The notes under the pieces are model-generated. The model was not told the DNA's origin, searched no databases, and was given only the letters and a program-made list of their open reading frames with translations. This document shows, one piece after another, positions 1-7,516 of a DNA stretch of 64,000 nucleotides; the first letter of the stretch is position 1, and each line of letters starts with the position of its first letter. The DNA lies in NCBI GenBank assembly GCA_963701205.1, contig OY969575.1, positions 1,860,001-1,924,000 of the forward strand. Reading direction: 5' to 3'. Made by a program: the position numbers and the translations under genes. The stretch comes from JALZKA01 sp963701205. Its GTDB lineage: Bacteria > Actinomycetota > Thermoleophilia > Solirubrobacterales > 70-9.

Positions 1-1
1 C

Positions 2-64
2 CTGCCGAAAAAGCCGATCCTGCGGGATCTGCCGTTGCCGAAGAAGCAGCGGGGGAATCGCTAG
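2..64 (+). CDS. C-terminal end of an upstream protein, partial
   Basis: The reading frame is open from the left edge to a TAG stop at 62-64. The visible tail is 20 residues, rich in Lys, Pro and Leu, ending KKQRGNR. The stop lies 2 nt before the GTG of the MCE gene, so the two are probably co-transcribed. MCE genes usually occur as tandem paralogues, so this could be the end of another MCE protein, but nothing in the visible residues proves it. Confidence 0.6.
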   Translation: MPKKPILRDLPLPKKQRGNR

Positions 65-66
65 CC

Positions 67-1347
67 GTGGACCATCGAATTCCCAAGATCGGCTTGATCA
101 TTGGCCTAGTCAGCGCAGTGCTCGCCGGCATCAGCTTCGTCTTTTTGAACGAGGTCTTCGAGGGCCCGAGCATCACGTCGAGCCTTGGCGGCGGCTATGA
201 GGCAGAGGCCGTCTTTGACGACACGGAGATCCTGCCGACGAAGCAGCCGGTGCTGTTGCGCGGGCTGCGAGTCGGCAAGGTGACGGGCGTCGATTTCAAC
301 CGCGACGACTCGACCGCAACCGTCCGATTCTCAATCGACGGTGACTACGCGCCGATCTACGAAGACGCAACGGTTGCGGTTGGCGAGCGCACGATTCTGG
401 GCGATCCCTACCTGCGCCTGGATCCCGGCAACGAGGCGGCGGGGGAGCTGGCTTCGGGCGGGGAGGTTGCGGGCATCGAGAGCGTTGACTTCGACGAGGC
501 GCTGGCCTTCCTCGACGAGGACGGCCAAGAGCACGCGCGCTCGATCCTGGACGAGGTCAAGGCCGCCGTTCGCAGTGATACCGGCGCCGAGGAGCTGAAC
601 AACACGCTCGGTGGCCTGACCAGGACCGTTTACGAGCTTCGCGCCCTGACCGACGCGCTCAAGGGCCAGGAGGACCAGATCGCCGGGCTCGTCTCGGATT
701 CGGCGACCGTGCTCGACGAATTGGGCGCGCGTGAGCGGGCGATTCGGACGATCGTCAGCTCGGGCCGCGGCACGCTCGACGCGCTTGCCGCCAACGCAGA
801 TGGCCTGGACGCCGGCCTCGCCGAGCTTCCGCGTCTGCTGGAGAGCGCCCGAGAGACGCTGGTGTTGTCCCGGCCACTTCTGGCCGAGGTTGGACCGCAG
901 ATTGCGGCGCTGCGCAAGGTCGCGCCGGAGCTCGGCGCGATTCTGGTCGAGCTTCCGTCGGTGGCGACGGACACGGTCGCGATCGTTGGCCAGCTTTCTG
1001 GTGTGCCGACGCTGCGGCAGATCCTGGAGATCGTCGGGTTGGTCGGACCTTCGCTGCCGGGAATCGAGGCCACTGCCCGAAATATGGTTCCGCTGGTCAA
1101 GTACACGAGCGACCGCACTGAGGAGATCGGCGGTTTCTTCGCCAAGGTCCGGGCTGCCACGGAGAGTCACGACGCGGTCGGGCATTGGCTCCGAACGGTG
1201 GCGGTCGGCGATCCCAATATCGGCTCGGACACCGCATCGACGGGTTGCCCGAACACGCTTTGCTTCAACGCGTTTCCCGAGCCGGGTGACGCTGCCGATC
1301 CGCAGCCGAGTTCGACCTACCCCCGGCTGGTGCCGTTCGAGCCCTAG
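67..1347 (+). CDS. MCE family (MlaD-type) substrate-binding protein
   Basis: The 426-residue protein has a single N-terminal membrane anchor at about residues 8-27. An MCE/MlaD domain follows at about 40-120, with the typical run LLRGLRVGKVTGVDF. A long helical region covers about 150-370, and a Cys-containing tail ends the protein. MCE proteins form hexameric rings or tubes that pass lipids or other hydrophobic molecules to a YrbE/Mkl ABC importer. Those permease and ATPase genes would lie upstream, outside the window. The start is GTG, 2 nt after the preceding stop. The TAG stop shares a CTAG palindrome with the stop of the convergent kinase gene. The substrate cannot be read from the sequence. 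Confidence 0.88.
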   Translation: MDHRIPKIGLIIGLVSAVLAGISFVFLNEVFEGPSITSSLGGGYEAEAVFDDTEILPTKQPVLLRGLRVGKVTGVDFNRDDSTATVRFSIDGDYAPIYEDATVAVGERTILGDPYLRLDPGNEAAGELASGGEVAGIESVDFDEALAFLDEDGQEHARSILDEVKAAVRSDTGAEELNNTLGGLTRTVYELRALTDALKGQEDQIAGLVSDSATVLDELGARERAIRTIVSSGRGTLDALAANADGLDAGLAELPRLLESARETLVLSRPLLAEVGPQIAALRKVAPELGAILVELPSVATDTVAIVGQLSGVPTLRQILEIVGLVGPSLPGIEATARNMVPLVKYTSDRTEEIGGFFAKVRAATESHDAVGHWLRTVAVGDPNIGSDTASTGCPNTLCFNAFPEPGDAADPQPSSTYPRLVPFEP

Positions 1348-2711
1348 GCCCCGGCGGCCTCCTGGCGACCCAGGTCCGAGTGCGGCTCGTCGCCGTACAT
1401 CCACTCCCGGGCGATGCGGTGCCAGTTGTTGGTTGCACCAAGCTCGCCCAGGACGGCCAAAACCAACAGTTCGAGCCGGCGGCCCATCAGGTGTTCGGGC
1501 TTGATGTCCTGGTGGCGCATCGTGCGGAAGTGGGTTGAGCGTGGGTCGCCGGACTGGATCGCGACTCGCGAGACGAGGTCGCGGCTGATCTCGACCTCCT
1601 CGTCGGTGGTGTACCACCAGATCGCGTCGAGCGCGTAAGCCATCAGGTCCTCGGGGGCGATCTTCTCCGGCTCAGGCAGAAAGCCGCCGTCGCTCCACAG
1701 GCGGTGCAGTCCGGCCGCGTCCCGTTCGGTGACGGCGCGGCCGCTGGCCAGCTCAAGTTCGATCTCGCGCTCGCCCAGGTGCTTGAAGAGACCGAAGTCA
1801 AGGAACGCGACCCGGCCGTCGGCGAGGCGCAGCATGTTGCCGGGGTGCGGATCACCGGAAAAGTTGCGGTGCCGGTACATGGATCCGAAGTAGAAGCGAA
1901 AGACGATCTCGCCGATTCGGTTTCGCTCCTCCTGGGAGCCTGAGACGATCTGCTCGAAGCTGTCGCCGTCAATGAACTCGGTGACGATGATGCGCTCGCG
2001 GCACATGCTCGTAACCACGTCGGGGATGACGATGAACGGGTGGTCGCGGTAGATCCGGGCCAGCGTGCGGTGGTTGGAGGCCTCGAGCTCGTAGTCGAGC
2101 TCCTCGACGATCCGATCGCGGATCTCGTCGCCGACCGCCTTGACGTCCATCTGGGGCGTGATTCGCTTGGCGAGCCGCAGCAGCATGCCCAGGTTCTGCA
2201 TGTCCGCCCGGACCGCATCGTTGACGCCCGGGTACTGAACCTTGATGGCCACGTCGCGCCCGTCGTGCAACCGGCCGCGATAGACCTGTCCGATCGACGC
2301 CGCGGCGACGGGAACCGGGTCAAGCTCCGCAAACGCGCTTGACGCCGGTTCGCCGAGCTCCTCTTCGATGACCTTGCCCATCTCGCGCCAGGACACGGTT
2401 GGGGCCGAGTCGCGCAGGATCGCCAACTGGGCCTGAAACTCCTCGCGGTACTCCTCGGGCACCAGGCCGACGTCCAAGAACGAGAGCACCTGGCCGACCT
2501 TCATGGCGGCGCCCTTCATCCCGCCGAGCAGCGTCACGATCTGTTTGGCCGTCTCGATCTGGCGCCGTTCAAGCGCCTTGTCCGAACCCTCGGCAGAGCG
2601 CACCACGTTTGCCGTCTTCGTGCCCGCCTGCTTGATCGCGACGCCGGCGGCGGTGCGGCCGACCTTGGCCATGCGCTGAACCCTGCCAGTTGGAAGCTTC
2701 TCGTCCGCCAT
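1344..2711 (-). CDS. ABC1/AarF (UbiB)-family atypical kinase
   Basis: The protein has about 455 residues and the full UbiB/ADCK signature. In order it shows the KxGQ motif (MKVGQVLSFLD), the Ala-rich nucleotide loop (AAASIGQVYRG), the VAIKVQYPG lysine strand, the catalytic loop SGDPHPGNML and the DFG equivalent FLDFGLF. Family members are ATP-binding proteins linked to isoprenoid lipid or quinone metabolism. In actinobacteria the exact role is usually unknown. The start may be ATG at 2711 or the adjacent GTG at 2714. It is convergent with the MCE gene and divergent from the B12 locus. Confidence 0.9.
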   Translation of the reverse strand: MADEKLPTGRVQRMAKVGRTAAGVAIKQAGTKTANVVRSAEGSDKALERRQIETAKQIVTLLGGMKGAAMKVGQVLSFLDVGLVPEEYREEFQAQLAILRDSAPTVSWREMGKVIEEELGEPASSAFAELDPVPVAAASIGQVYRGRLHDGRDVAIKVQYPGVNDAVRADMQNLGMLLRLAKRITPQMDVKAVGDEIRDRIVEELDYELEASNHRTLARIYRDHPFIVIPDVVTSMCRERIIVTEFIDGDSFEQIVSGSQEERNRIGEIVFRFYFGSMYRHRNFSGDPHPGNMLRLADGRVAFLDFGLFKHLGEREIELELASGRAVTERDAAGLHRLWSDGGFLPEPEKIAPEDLMAYALDAIWWYTTDEEVEISRDLVSRVAIQSGDPRSTHFRTMRHQDIKPEHLMGRRLELLVLAVLGELGATNNWHRIAREWMYGDEPHSDLGRQEAAGA

Positions 2712-2809
2712 CACGGCTCATCTTCGCACGCCCCATCGAATCCACGATTGACGGAGATAACCACGGTCGATAGCGGATTCGGCGGTGTGGGGGTGGAGGT
2801 GGTTGGCAG

Positions 2810-2815
2810 TAGACT
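2810..2815 (+). promoter_or_regulatory. candidate -10 element upstream of the cobalamin riboswitch
   Basis: TAGACT fits the actinobacterial TANNNT -10 consensus. It lies about 20 nt before the first conserved riboswitch bases, so the aptamer would begin close to the RNA 5' end. No convincing -35 is visible at 16-18 nt spacing. Confidence 0.4.
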
Positions 2816-2831
2816 GCCGCCAGTTCATATC

Positions 2832-2992
2832 GCCGCGTGGTCAAGGGAAGTCCGGTGTAAAACCGGCGCGGTCCCGCCACTGTGACCGGCTGACGGGTGT
2901 TACACGAGCGTTGAGCTCAGCCACTGGGAGCTGTCGAAGCCCCCGGGAAGGCGTAACACCTCCGACCGGAAGCCAGGAGACCTGTCCCGCGG
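2832..2992 (+). promoter_or_regulatory. cobalamin (B12) riboswitch
   Basis: The conserved core elements appear in order: AAGGGAAGTCCGGTG, the CCGG/CCGG stem, GCGGTCCCGCCACTGTGA, a GAGCTCAGCCACTGG segment, CGGGAAGGCG and the B12-box end AAGCCAGGAGACCTG. Spacing and order match the classic cobalamin aptamer. It lies directly upstream of an ECF importer locus, so adenosylcobalamin or a related corrinoid should repress that operon. The 312-base stretch 2715-3026 contains only this element, its presumed promoter and the ribosome-binding region. Confidence 0.97.
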
Positions 2993-3004
2993 CAGCCGTT
3001 ATCA

Positions 3005-3021
3005 ACCCTCGAGGAAAGGGT
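3005..3021 (+). promoter_or_regulatory. RBS-sequestering hairpin, riboswitch expression platform
   Basis: The inverted repeat ACCCT-N7-AGGGT encloses the Shine-Dalgarno run GGAAAGGG, which sits 6 nt before the ATG at 3027. No U-tract terminator is visible between aptamer and start codon. The simplest reading is translational control, with ligand binding favouring this short hairpin. Confidence 0.5.
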
Positions 3022-3026
3022 GGCTC

Positions 3027-4039
3027 ATGTCGAGACACTTCGTAGCCGCATTGAGCGTCGTACTGCTGGTCGTTTTGGTGACTTCGAGCGGGGCTGCGGC
3101 GAAGCAGAGCAAGATCGTCGAGCTGCGGGTGGAAGGAAATGGCGAAACGCTGGACGAAGGCACCTGGTACGTGCCTGGGCAGCAAAGCGTGCGGCGCGGC
3201 GCTACTCCCAAATGTAAGGCGCGGCCCGGTCTTGACCTCTTCAATGGCGCCAGCGCGCTGACCCTGCTCGCGGCTGCCCAGCAAAGCAATGGCAGGCTTC
3301 GGGCGATCCGAACACGGGCGACCGATTACGGTCCACAGGTCTGCCAGATCGGCGACCTGCGCAGCTTTGGAACCTATCCCGCCGCTAACGGTGGATTTAG
3401 CTACTACGTGAACTATTCGCCCGGCTTTTCAAGTGCCGATGTCGGCCAAGGTCGAGAGCGGCGACACCGTTCTCTGGCACTGGGTCTTGTATGGAAGTAC
3501 GCCTCCGGATCTCGACGATCCCCTGGCGGTCAACACCGGCTGCGTCTTGCGGCTCAGTGGCGTTCCCGCCCACGATGACGACGGCGTCTTCACTCTTGAG
3601 GTTGAGGCAGTTGGGTCAGAAGGCAAGTACCCGGTCTGCGACCCGCCTGGCGACGACGTGGACGATCGTCGGCGCGGACTCGGCGATCCACGCTGGGGAT
3701 GGCGAATACTTCGTCACGGTGGGTCCGGGCACAACCGAGCTGTTCGCCACTCGAGATCAGGATGTCCGCTCGAACCGGCTGACCGTCTGCGTGGGTGCGG
3801 CCGCGGATTGCCCGGACGCGCACGGCCGAACGATCATTGGATCGGAACGCGGCGACAGCCTGGCTGGGACGAGAGGCGACGATGCCATCAGCGGGCGGAA
3901 GGGGCGCGATCGCATCGTCATCAGGCAGGGCGGCACTGATCGCGTCAATTGCGGCGGTGCAAGCGACGTTGTGATCGTGCGTCGCGGCGACCGTTCTGAC
4001 CGGATCGCCGGCAACTGCGAGCGAGTGCTTCGTAAGTAG
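3027..4039 (+). pseudogene. secreted DUF4430-like (transcobalamin C-domain-like) protein, frame-disrupted
   Basis: The coding signal runs through three frames. Residues 1-25 form a signal peptide (VVLLVVLVTSSGAAA). A DUF4430-like domain follows, with a Leu/Ala-rich helix, the YGPQVCQIGDL strand, a YYVNYSPG segment, and after the first break SGDTVLWHWVLYG. The tail has acidic Gly/Asp repeats reminiscent of RTX-type motifs (GSERGDSLAGTRGDDAI). Removing one T from TTTT at about 3426-3429 and one C from CCC at about 3648-3650 restores one uninterrupted frame of 336 residues. It is first in the riboswitch operon. It is either a recent pseudogene or an intact gene with homopolymer sequence errors; the errors seem more likely to me. 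Confidence 0.75.
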
Positions 4040-4042
4040 GCA

Positions 4043-4993
4043 GTGATGAGGTTTGCGGTATGCACGAGAGGCGCGGCGGCGGTCTTCGCCGCCGCGCTCA
4101 TCGCTGGCTGCGGCCTGGGGCCAGGCGACAAATCGCGCGGGATCGCAACCCTGACCGTGACCCGCGACTACGGATCGCAGCGGCTGGTCGAGGCCGACAT
4201 CCAGGATCCATCGGAGTCGGAGACGGTGCTCAGGGCGCTTGACCGCGAGGCGGACCTCGAGACCCGCTACGGCGGCGGCTTCGTCCAATCGATCGATGGC
4301 CTGGCCGGCGCCACGAACGCTGGGCTCACGTTCGACTGGTTTTTCTATGTCAACGGAATCGAGTCCCCGGTGGGGTCGGCTGAGCGATCGATCGCGGCCG
4401 GGGATCGCATCTGGTGGGACTATCGCGATTGGCGCGCCGCGATGAGGGTTCCGGCCGTGGTCGGGTCCTGGCCGGAGCCCTTCCTGCAGAGTTCGACCGA
4501 GGGGTTGCGTCTGGATGTGCGGGTGGAGTGCGCGGTCAGCGGCGGGGCATGCCGCACCGCTTCGGCGCGACTGGCTGACCAGGGCGTGACGGCCACGACC
4601 GTCCGGCTCGGATCGGACCAAAGCGCGGATGCGCTCCGAGTCGTCGTTGGAGAATGGAGCGACATCCACGGCGACGACGCTGCTGCGCTGCTCGATCAAG
4701 GCCCCCAGTCGAGCGGCGTCTTCGCCCGTATCTCATCGGGGCCGGACACAAATGAGCTCGAGGCGCTCGCTATATCTGGCGAGGTCAGCGCTCGTCTGGG
4801 CGCGGGCGCGGGTCTCGTGGCCGCCGTTCGCGACGGCGGCAAGCCGCCAACCTGGCTGGTGACGGGCGTGGATCGTGCCGGCGTCGCCGCTGCGGCTCGG
4901 GCCCTTGACGTGGCGGTCCTCCGCGATCACTACGCGGTCGCAGTCGCGGCCGGAAGCGATCGCAGCTTGGCACTGCCGGTGATCGAGGGATGA
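4043..4993 (+). CDS. DUF4430 lipoprotein, probable extracellular corrinoid-binding partner
   Basis: The 316-residue protein starts with a lipoprotein signal (AALIAGCG, lipidated Cys at about residue 24). A DUF4430 domain covers about 35-130. It contains ETVLRALDREADLETRYGGGFV and then FDWFFYVNGIESPVG, with the usual DRIWWDYRDW ending. This is the fold of the C-terminal beta domain of transcobalamin and intrinsic factor. The rest, about 130-316, is an unassigned Ala/Gly-rich region. The riboswitch context and the toroid-bearing S component two genes downstream suggest it helps capture cobalamin outside the membrane. The stop overlaps the next start by 4 bp. ATG at 4046 is an alternative start. 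Confidence 0.85.
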   Translation: MMRFAVCTRGAAAVFAAALIAGCGLGPGDKSRGIATLTVTRDYGSQRLVEADIQDPSESETVLRALDREADLETRYGGGFVQSIDGLAGATNAGLTFDWFFYVNGIESPVGSAERSIAAGDRIWWDYRDWRAAMRVPAVVGSWPEPFLQSSTEGLRLDVRVECAVSGGACRTASARLADQGVTATTVRLGSDQSADALRVVVGEWSDIHGDDAAALLDQGPQSSGVFARISSGPDTNELEALAISGEVSARLGAGAGLVAAVRDGGKPPTWLVTGVDRAGVAAAARALDVAVLRDHYAVAVAAGSDRSLALPVIEG

Positions 4994-5904
4994 TCAACGC
5001 GGGATTGGCCTACTCGCCGCGGTCGTCGGCGCTGGGCCGCGCCGGTGCCGGTGCGGCGACGATCCACCTACTCGCGATCGCAGCCGTGGCATTTCTCGTC
5101 TCGAACCCGATCGTGCTTGCCGGCTGTGCTGCCGCGGTCGTACTGGCGGGCGTCACATCCGGGGGCGGGCGAGCCCTGGCACTCGCCGCCCGCTGGGCCG
5201 CGGGCCTCGGAGTGGCAATCGTGGTGATCAACGCGGTGGCTTCGCAGCGCGGCGACACGATCCTGGTCCGCGGTCCCGACGCGCCCGTCCTTGGCCCGAT
5301 CGATATCAGCGCCGAAGCGCTTGCCGAAGGTGGAATGCTGGCGCTGCGGATTGCCATCGTCCTTGGCGTGTTCGCGGTTCACACGGCCGTCGTCAATCCC
5401 GATCGGCTTCTGCGCCTCGCGCGGCCGTTGGCCGCCCGATCGGCCCTTACCGCGACGCTGATGACACGCTTGGTTCCACTCGCGATCCGCGATCATGCGC
5501 GGGTTCGCGAGGCGACTGCGCTGCGCGGTCCCGGGGCGGCTCCCGTCGGTCGGGCCGCGATCTTGCGGCGGCTCGTCGCGGGGGCGCTCGACCGCGCCAT
5601 CGACGTCGCGGCAACGTTGGAATTGCGCGGATACGCCAACTCGGCGCCCAAGCGCCGGGGACGAAGTCCAAGGGCGCCCGGGGATCGCGCGTTCGCGCTT
5701 TCGGGACTCGCCGGCCTGCTTTTCATCGTTGCCGCTCGCGCTTCTGGGGTCGCCGACTATGAGGCCTACCCCACGATCTCAATGGACGCCGGAGTCGCCA
5801 CCATGGCAGTGGCCGCCACATTGCCGATATTCGCGATGGCGCCGGTTCTTGCCGATCGGTTTCGAGCAAGCCGATTCGTGATCGGGGTGCCCGCTCGTGT
5901 TTGA
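4990..5904 (+). CDS. ecfT: ECF transporter transmembrane component EcfT (CbiQ family)
   Basis: The 304-residue membrane protein has several hydrophobic helices in the first 160 residues and near 225-290. The cytoplasmic coupling region carries the family's Ala-Arg-Gly type motifs: DHARVREATALRGPG near 165-180, and AATLELRGYANS near 210-220. EcfT couples the two ATPases to the substrate-binding S component. Its start overlaps the upstream stop (ATGA), and its stop overlaps the ATPase gene by 8 bp. Confidence 0.9.
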   Translation: MINAGLAYSPRSSALGRAGAGAATIHLLAIAAVAFLVSNPIVLAGCAAAVVLAGVTSGGGRALALAARWAAGLGVAIVVINAVASQRGDTILVRGPDAPVLGPIDISAEALAEGGMLALRIAIVLGVFAVHTAVVNPDRLLRLARPLAARSALTATLMTRLVPLAIRDHARVREATALRGPGAAPVGRAAILRRLVAGALDRAIDVAATLELRGYANSAPKRRGRSPRAPGDRAFALSGLAGLLFIVAARASGVADYEAYPTISMDAGVATMAVAATLPIFAMAPVLADRFRASRFVIGVPARV

Positions 5905-7516
5905 GCCCGCGCTGGAGCTTCGCGAGTTCTCCTATCGCTATCCGGATGCTCCCGGCCCGGCGCTTCGCGATCTGAACCTGCGAATTGAGCCGGGCGAGAT
6001 GGTCGTCATCGCGGGACGCTCGGGCTCCGGCAAGTCAAGTCTGCTGCGCGTTGCCTGCGGACTGATCCCCCACTTTCATGGCGGCGACGTGGCCGGCTCC
6101 GCCGCCGTGTGCGGCCTCGACATTCGCGGGCACGGGCCCGCCGAACTGGGCACGGTAGCCGGGTTCGTTGCCCAGGAAGCGGAGACTCAGGTCGTCTCCG
6201 CGACGGTTCGGGCCGAGATCGAGCTGCCGTTGGAGTTCCGCGAGGAATCCGACGCCGTGCGCGGTAGGGCGGTCGAGGAAGTTGCGCTGGCGATGGGTGT
6301 TGAAGGCCTGCTTGATCGATCAACCGCGTCGCTTTCAGGTGGCGAGTTGCAACGCGTGGCGCTTGCGGCCGCCCTCGTCACCCGCCCGCGATTGATCCTG
6401 CTCGACGAGCCAACGTCGCAGCTCGACCCGGTCGCGGGGGACGAGTTGATCTCCGTTCTGCGCAGGTTGAATGAGGAGTGGGGGGCAACGGTCCTGATCG
6501 CCGAGCATCGGCTTGAGCGTTGCCTTGGCGTCGCTGACCGGGTCCTGGCAATGGCAGAGGGCCGGATTCGATTCGACGGCGAGCCGGCGGGATTCCTTGA
6601 ATCGACCCTGAACGCCGATCCCACGCTCAGCACCCCAGGCGCCCGGCTCTTCGACGGACTGGCGATCAAACCGGTGCCGGTCGGGGTCAAAGCGGCGCGA
6701 GCCCTGCTTCGCGAACGCGGGATCACCACGACCGGTCCGACGCCTGCTCGCGAGGCTCGCATCAAGGACGAGCAAATCGTGCGTCGGGAGCCCGCGCTCA
6801 TTGCCCAGCGGCTCTGGGTCGAACTGTCGGCCGCCGGTGAGCGGCGGCGGGTCCTGCGCGATCTGTCATTGCAGATCGACCGGGGTGAGCGCGTGGTCCT
6901 GATTGGGCGCAACGGTGCCGGCAAGACCACGCTGATGCGAGCCGCCGCGGGTTTGGTCGAAGCGGCCGGCGGCTCGATTGCGGCGCCCGGCGGGATTGCG
7001 CTCGCTCCGCAAAGCCCCGCTGAGATGATCGTTCGTGATCGCGTTGCCGACGAGCTACCGGGTGAGGTGGGCCGGGAGGCGCTTGAACTGGTTGGGCTGG
7101 CTGGAGCCGCCGAGAGTGACCCTCGCGACCTTTCGGGAGGTGAGCGTCAGCGGCTGGCGCTTGCCCTTGCGATTGCGGGACGCACCGGATCGGAGTTGCC
7201 CGGCCTGATTTGCCTTGATGAGCCGACTCGGGGGCTCGACCCGGCGCGTGGTCGAGCGCTGATCTCATGGCTTGAGCAGGCGGCGGCGAATGGGTCGGCC
7301 GCGCTGGTCGCGACCCACGACATCGAGTTTGCCGCGCGCTTTGCGACTCGGGTTGTCCTGCTCGGCGAAGGCGTGGTGCTGGCCGACGGCGACCCTCGCG
7401 AGGTCCTGGCCGGAGGCTGGTACTTCGCAACCGAGGTGGCCCGGATCTTGGACGGAGCGGCCATCACGGCCGAGGAGGGGATCGCGCTACTGCGCGATCA
7501 GGAGCGAAGCCGATGA
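5897..7516 (+). CDS. ECF transporter ATPase, two EcfA domains fused
   Basis: The 539-residue protein contains two complete ABC ATPase domains in one chain. Domain 1 has Walker A GRSGSGKSS (Lys46), signature LSGGELQRVALAAAL and Walker B LILLDEPTSQLD. Domain 2 has Walker A GRNGAGKTT (Lys343), signature LSGGERQRLALALAI and LICLDEPTRGLD. This replaces the usual EcfA/EcfA' heterodimer, and the fusion fixes the two ATPases at 1:1. It starts at GTG inside the end of ecfT and overlaps the S-component gene by 4 bp. Confidence 0.93.
   Translation: MFEPALELREFSYRYPDAPGPALRDLNLRIEPGEMVVIAGRSGSGKSSLLRVACGLIPHFHGGDVAGSAAVCGLDIRGHGPAELGTVAGFVAQEAETQVVSATVRAEIELPLEFREESDAVRGRAVEEVALAMGVEGLLDRSTASLSGGELQRVALAAALVTRPRLILLDEPTSQLDPVAGDELISVLRRLNEEWGATVLIAEHRLERCLGVADRVLAMAEGRIRFDGEPAGFLESTLNADPTLSTPGARLFDGLAIKPVPVGVKAARALLRERGITTTGPTPAREARIKDEQIVRREPALIAQRLWVELSAAGERRRVLRDLSLQIDRGERVVLIGRNGAGKTTLMRAAAGLVEAAGGSIAAPGGIALAPQSPAEMIVRDRVADELPGEVGREALELVGLAGAAESDPRDLSGGERQRLALALAIAGRTGSELPGLICLDEPTRGLDPARGRALISWLEQAAANGSAALVATHDIEFAARFATRVVLLGEGVVLADGDPREVLAGGWYFATEVARILDGAAITAEEGIALLRDQERSR

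Noticed and set aside
331..1617. Long minus-strand open frame across the MCE gene
   Set aside because: Arg/Gln/Pro-rich shadow frame overlapping two well-supported genes; no protein-like motifs.
3800..4036. RTX-type calcium-binding toxin domain in the disrupted DUF4430 gene
   Set aside because: Only a short degenerate Gly/Asp stretch, without the regular nonapeptide series needed to call RTX repeats.
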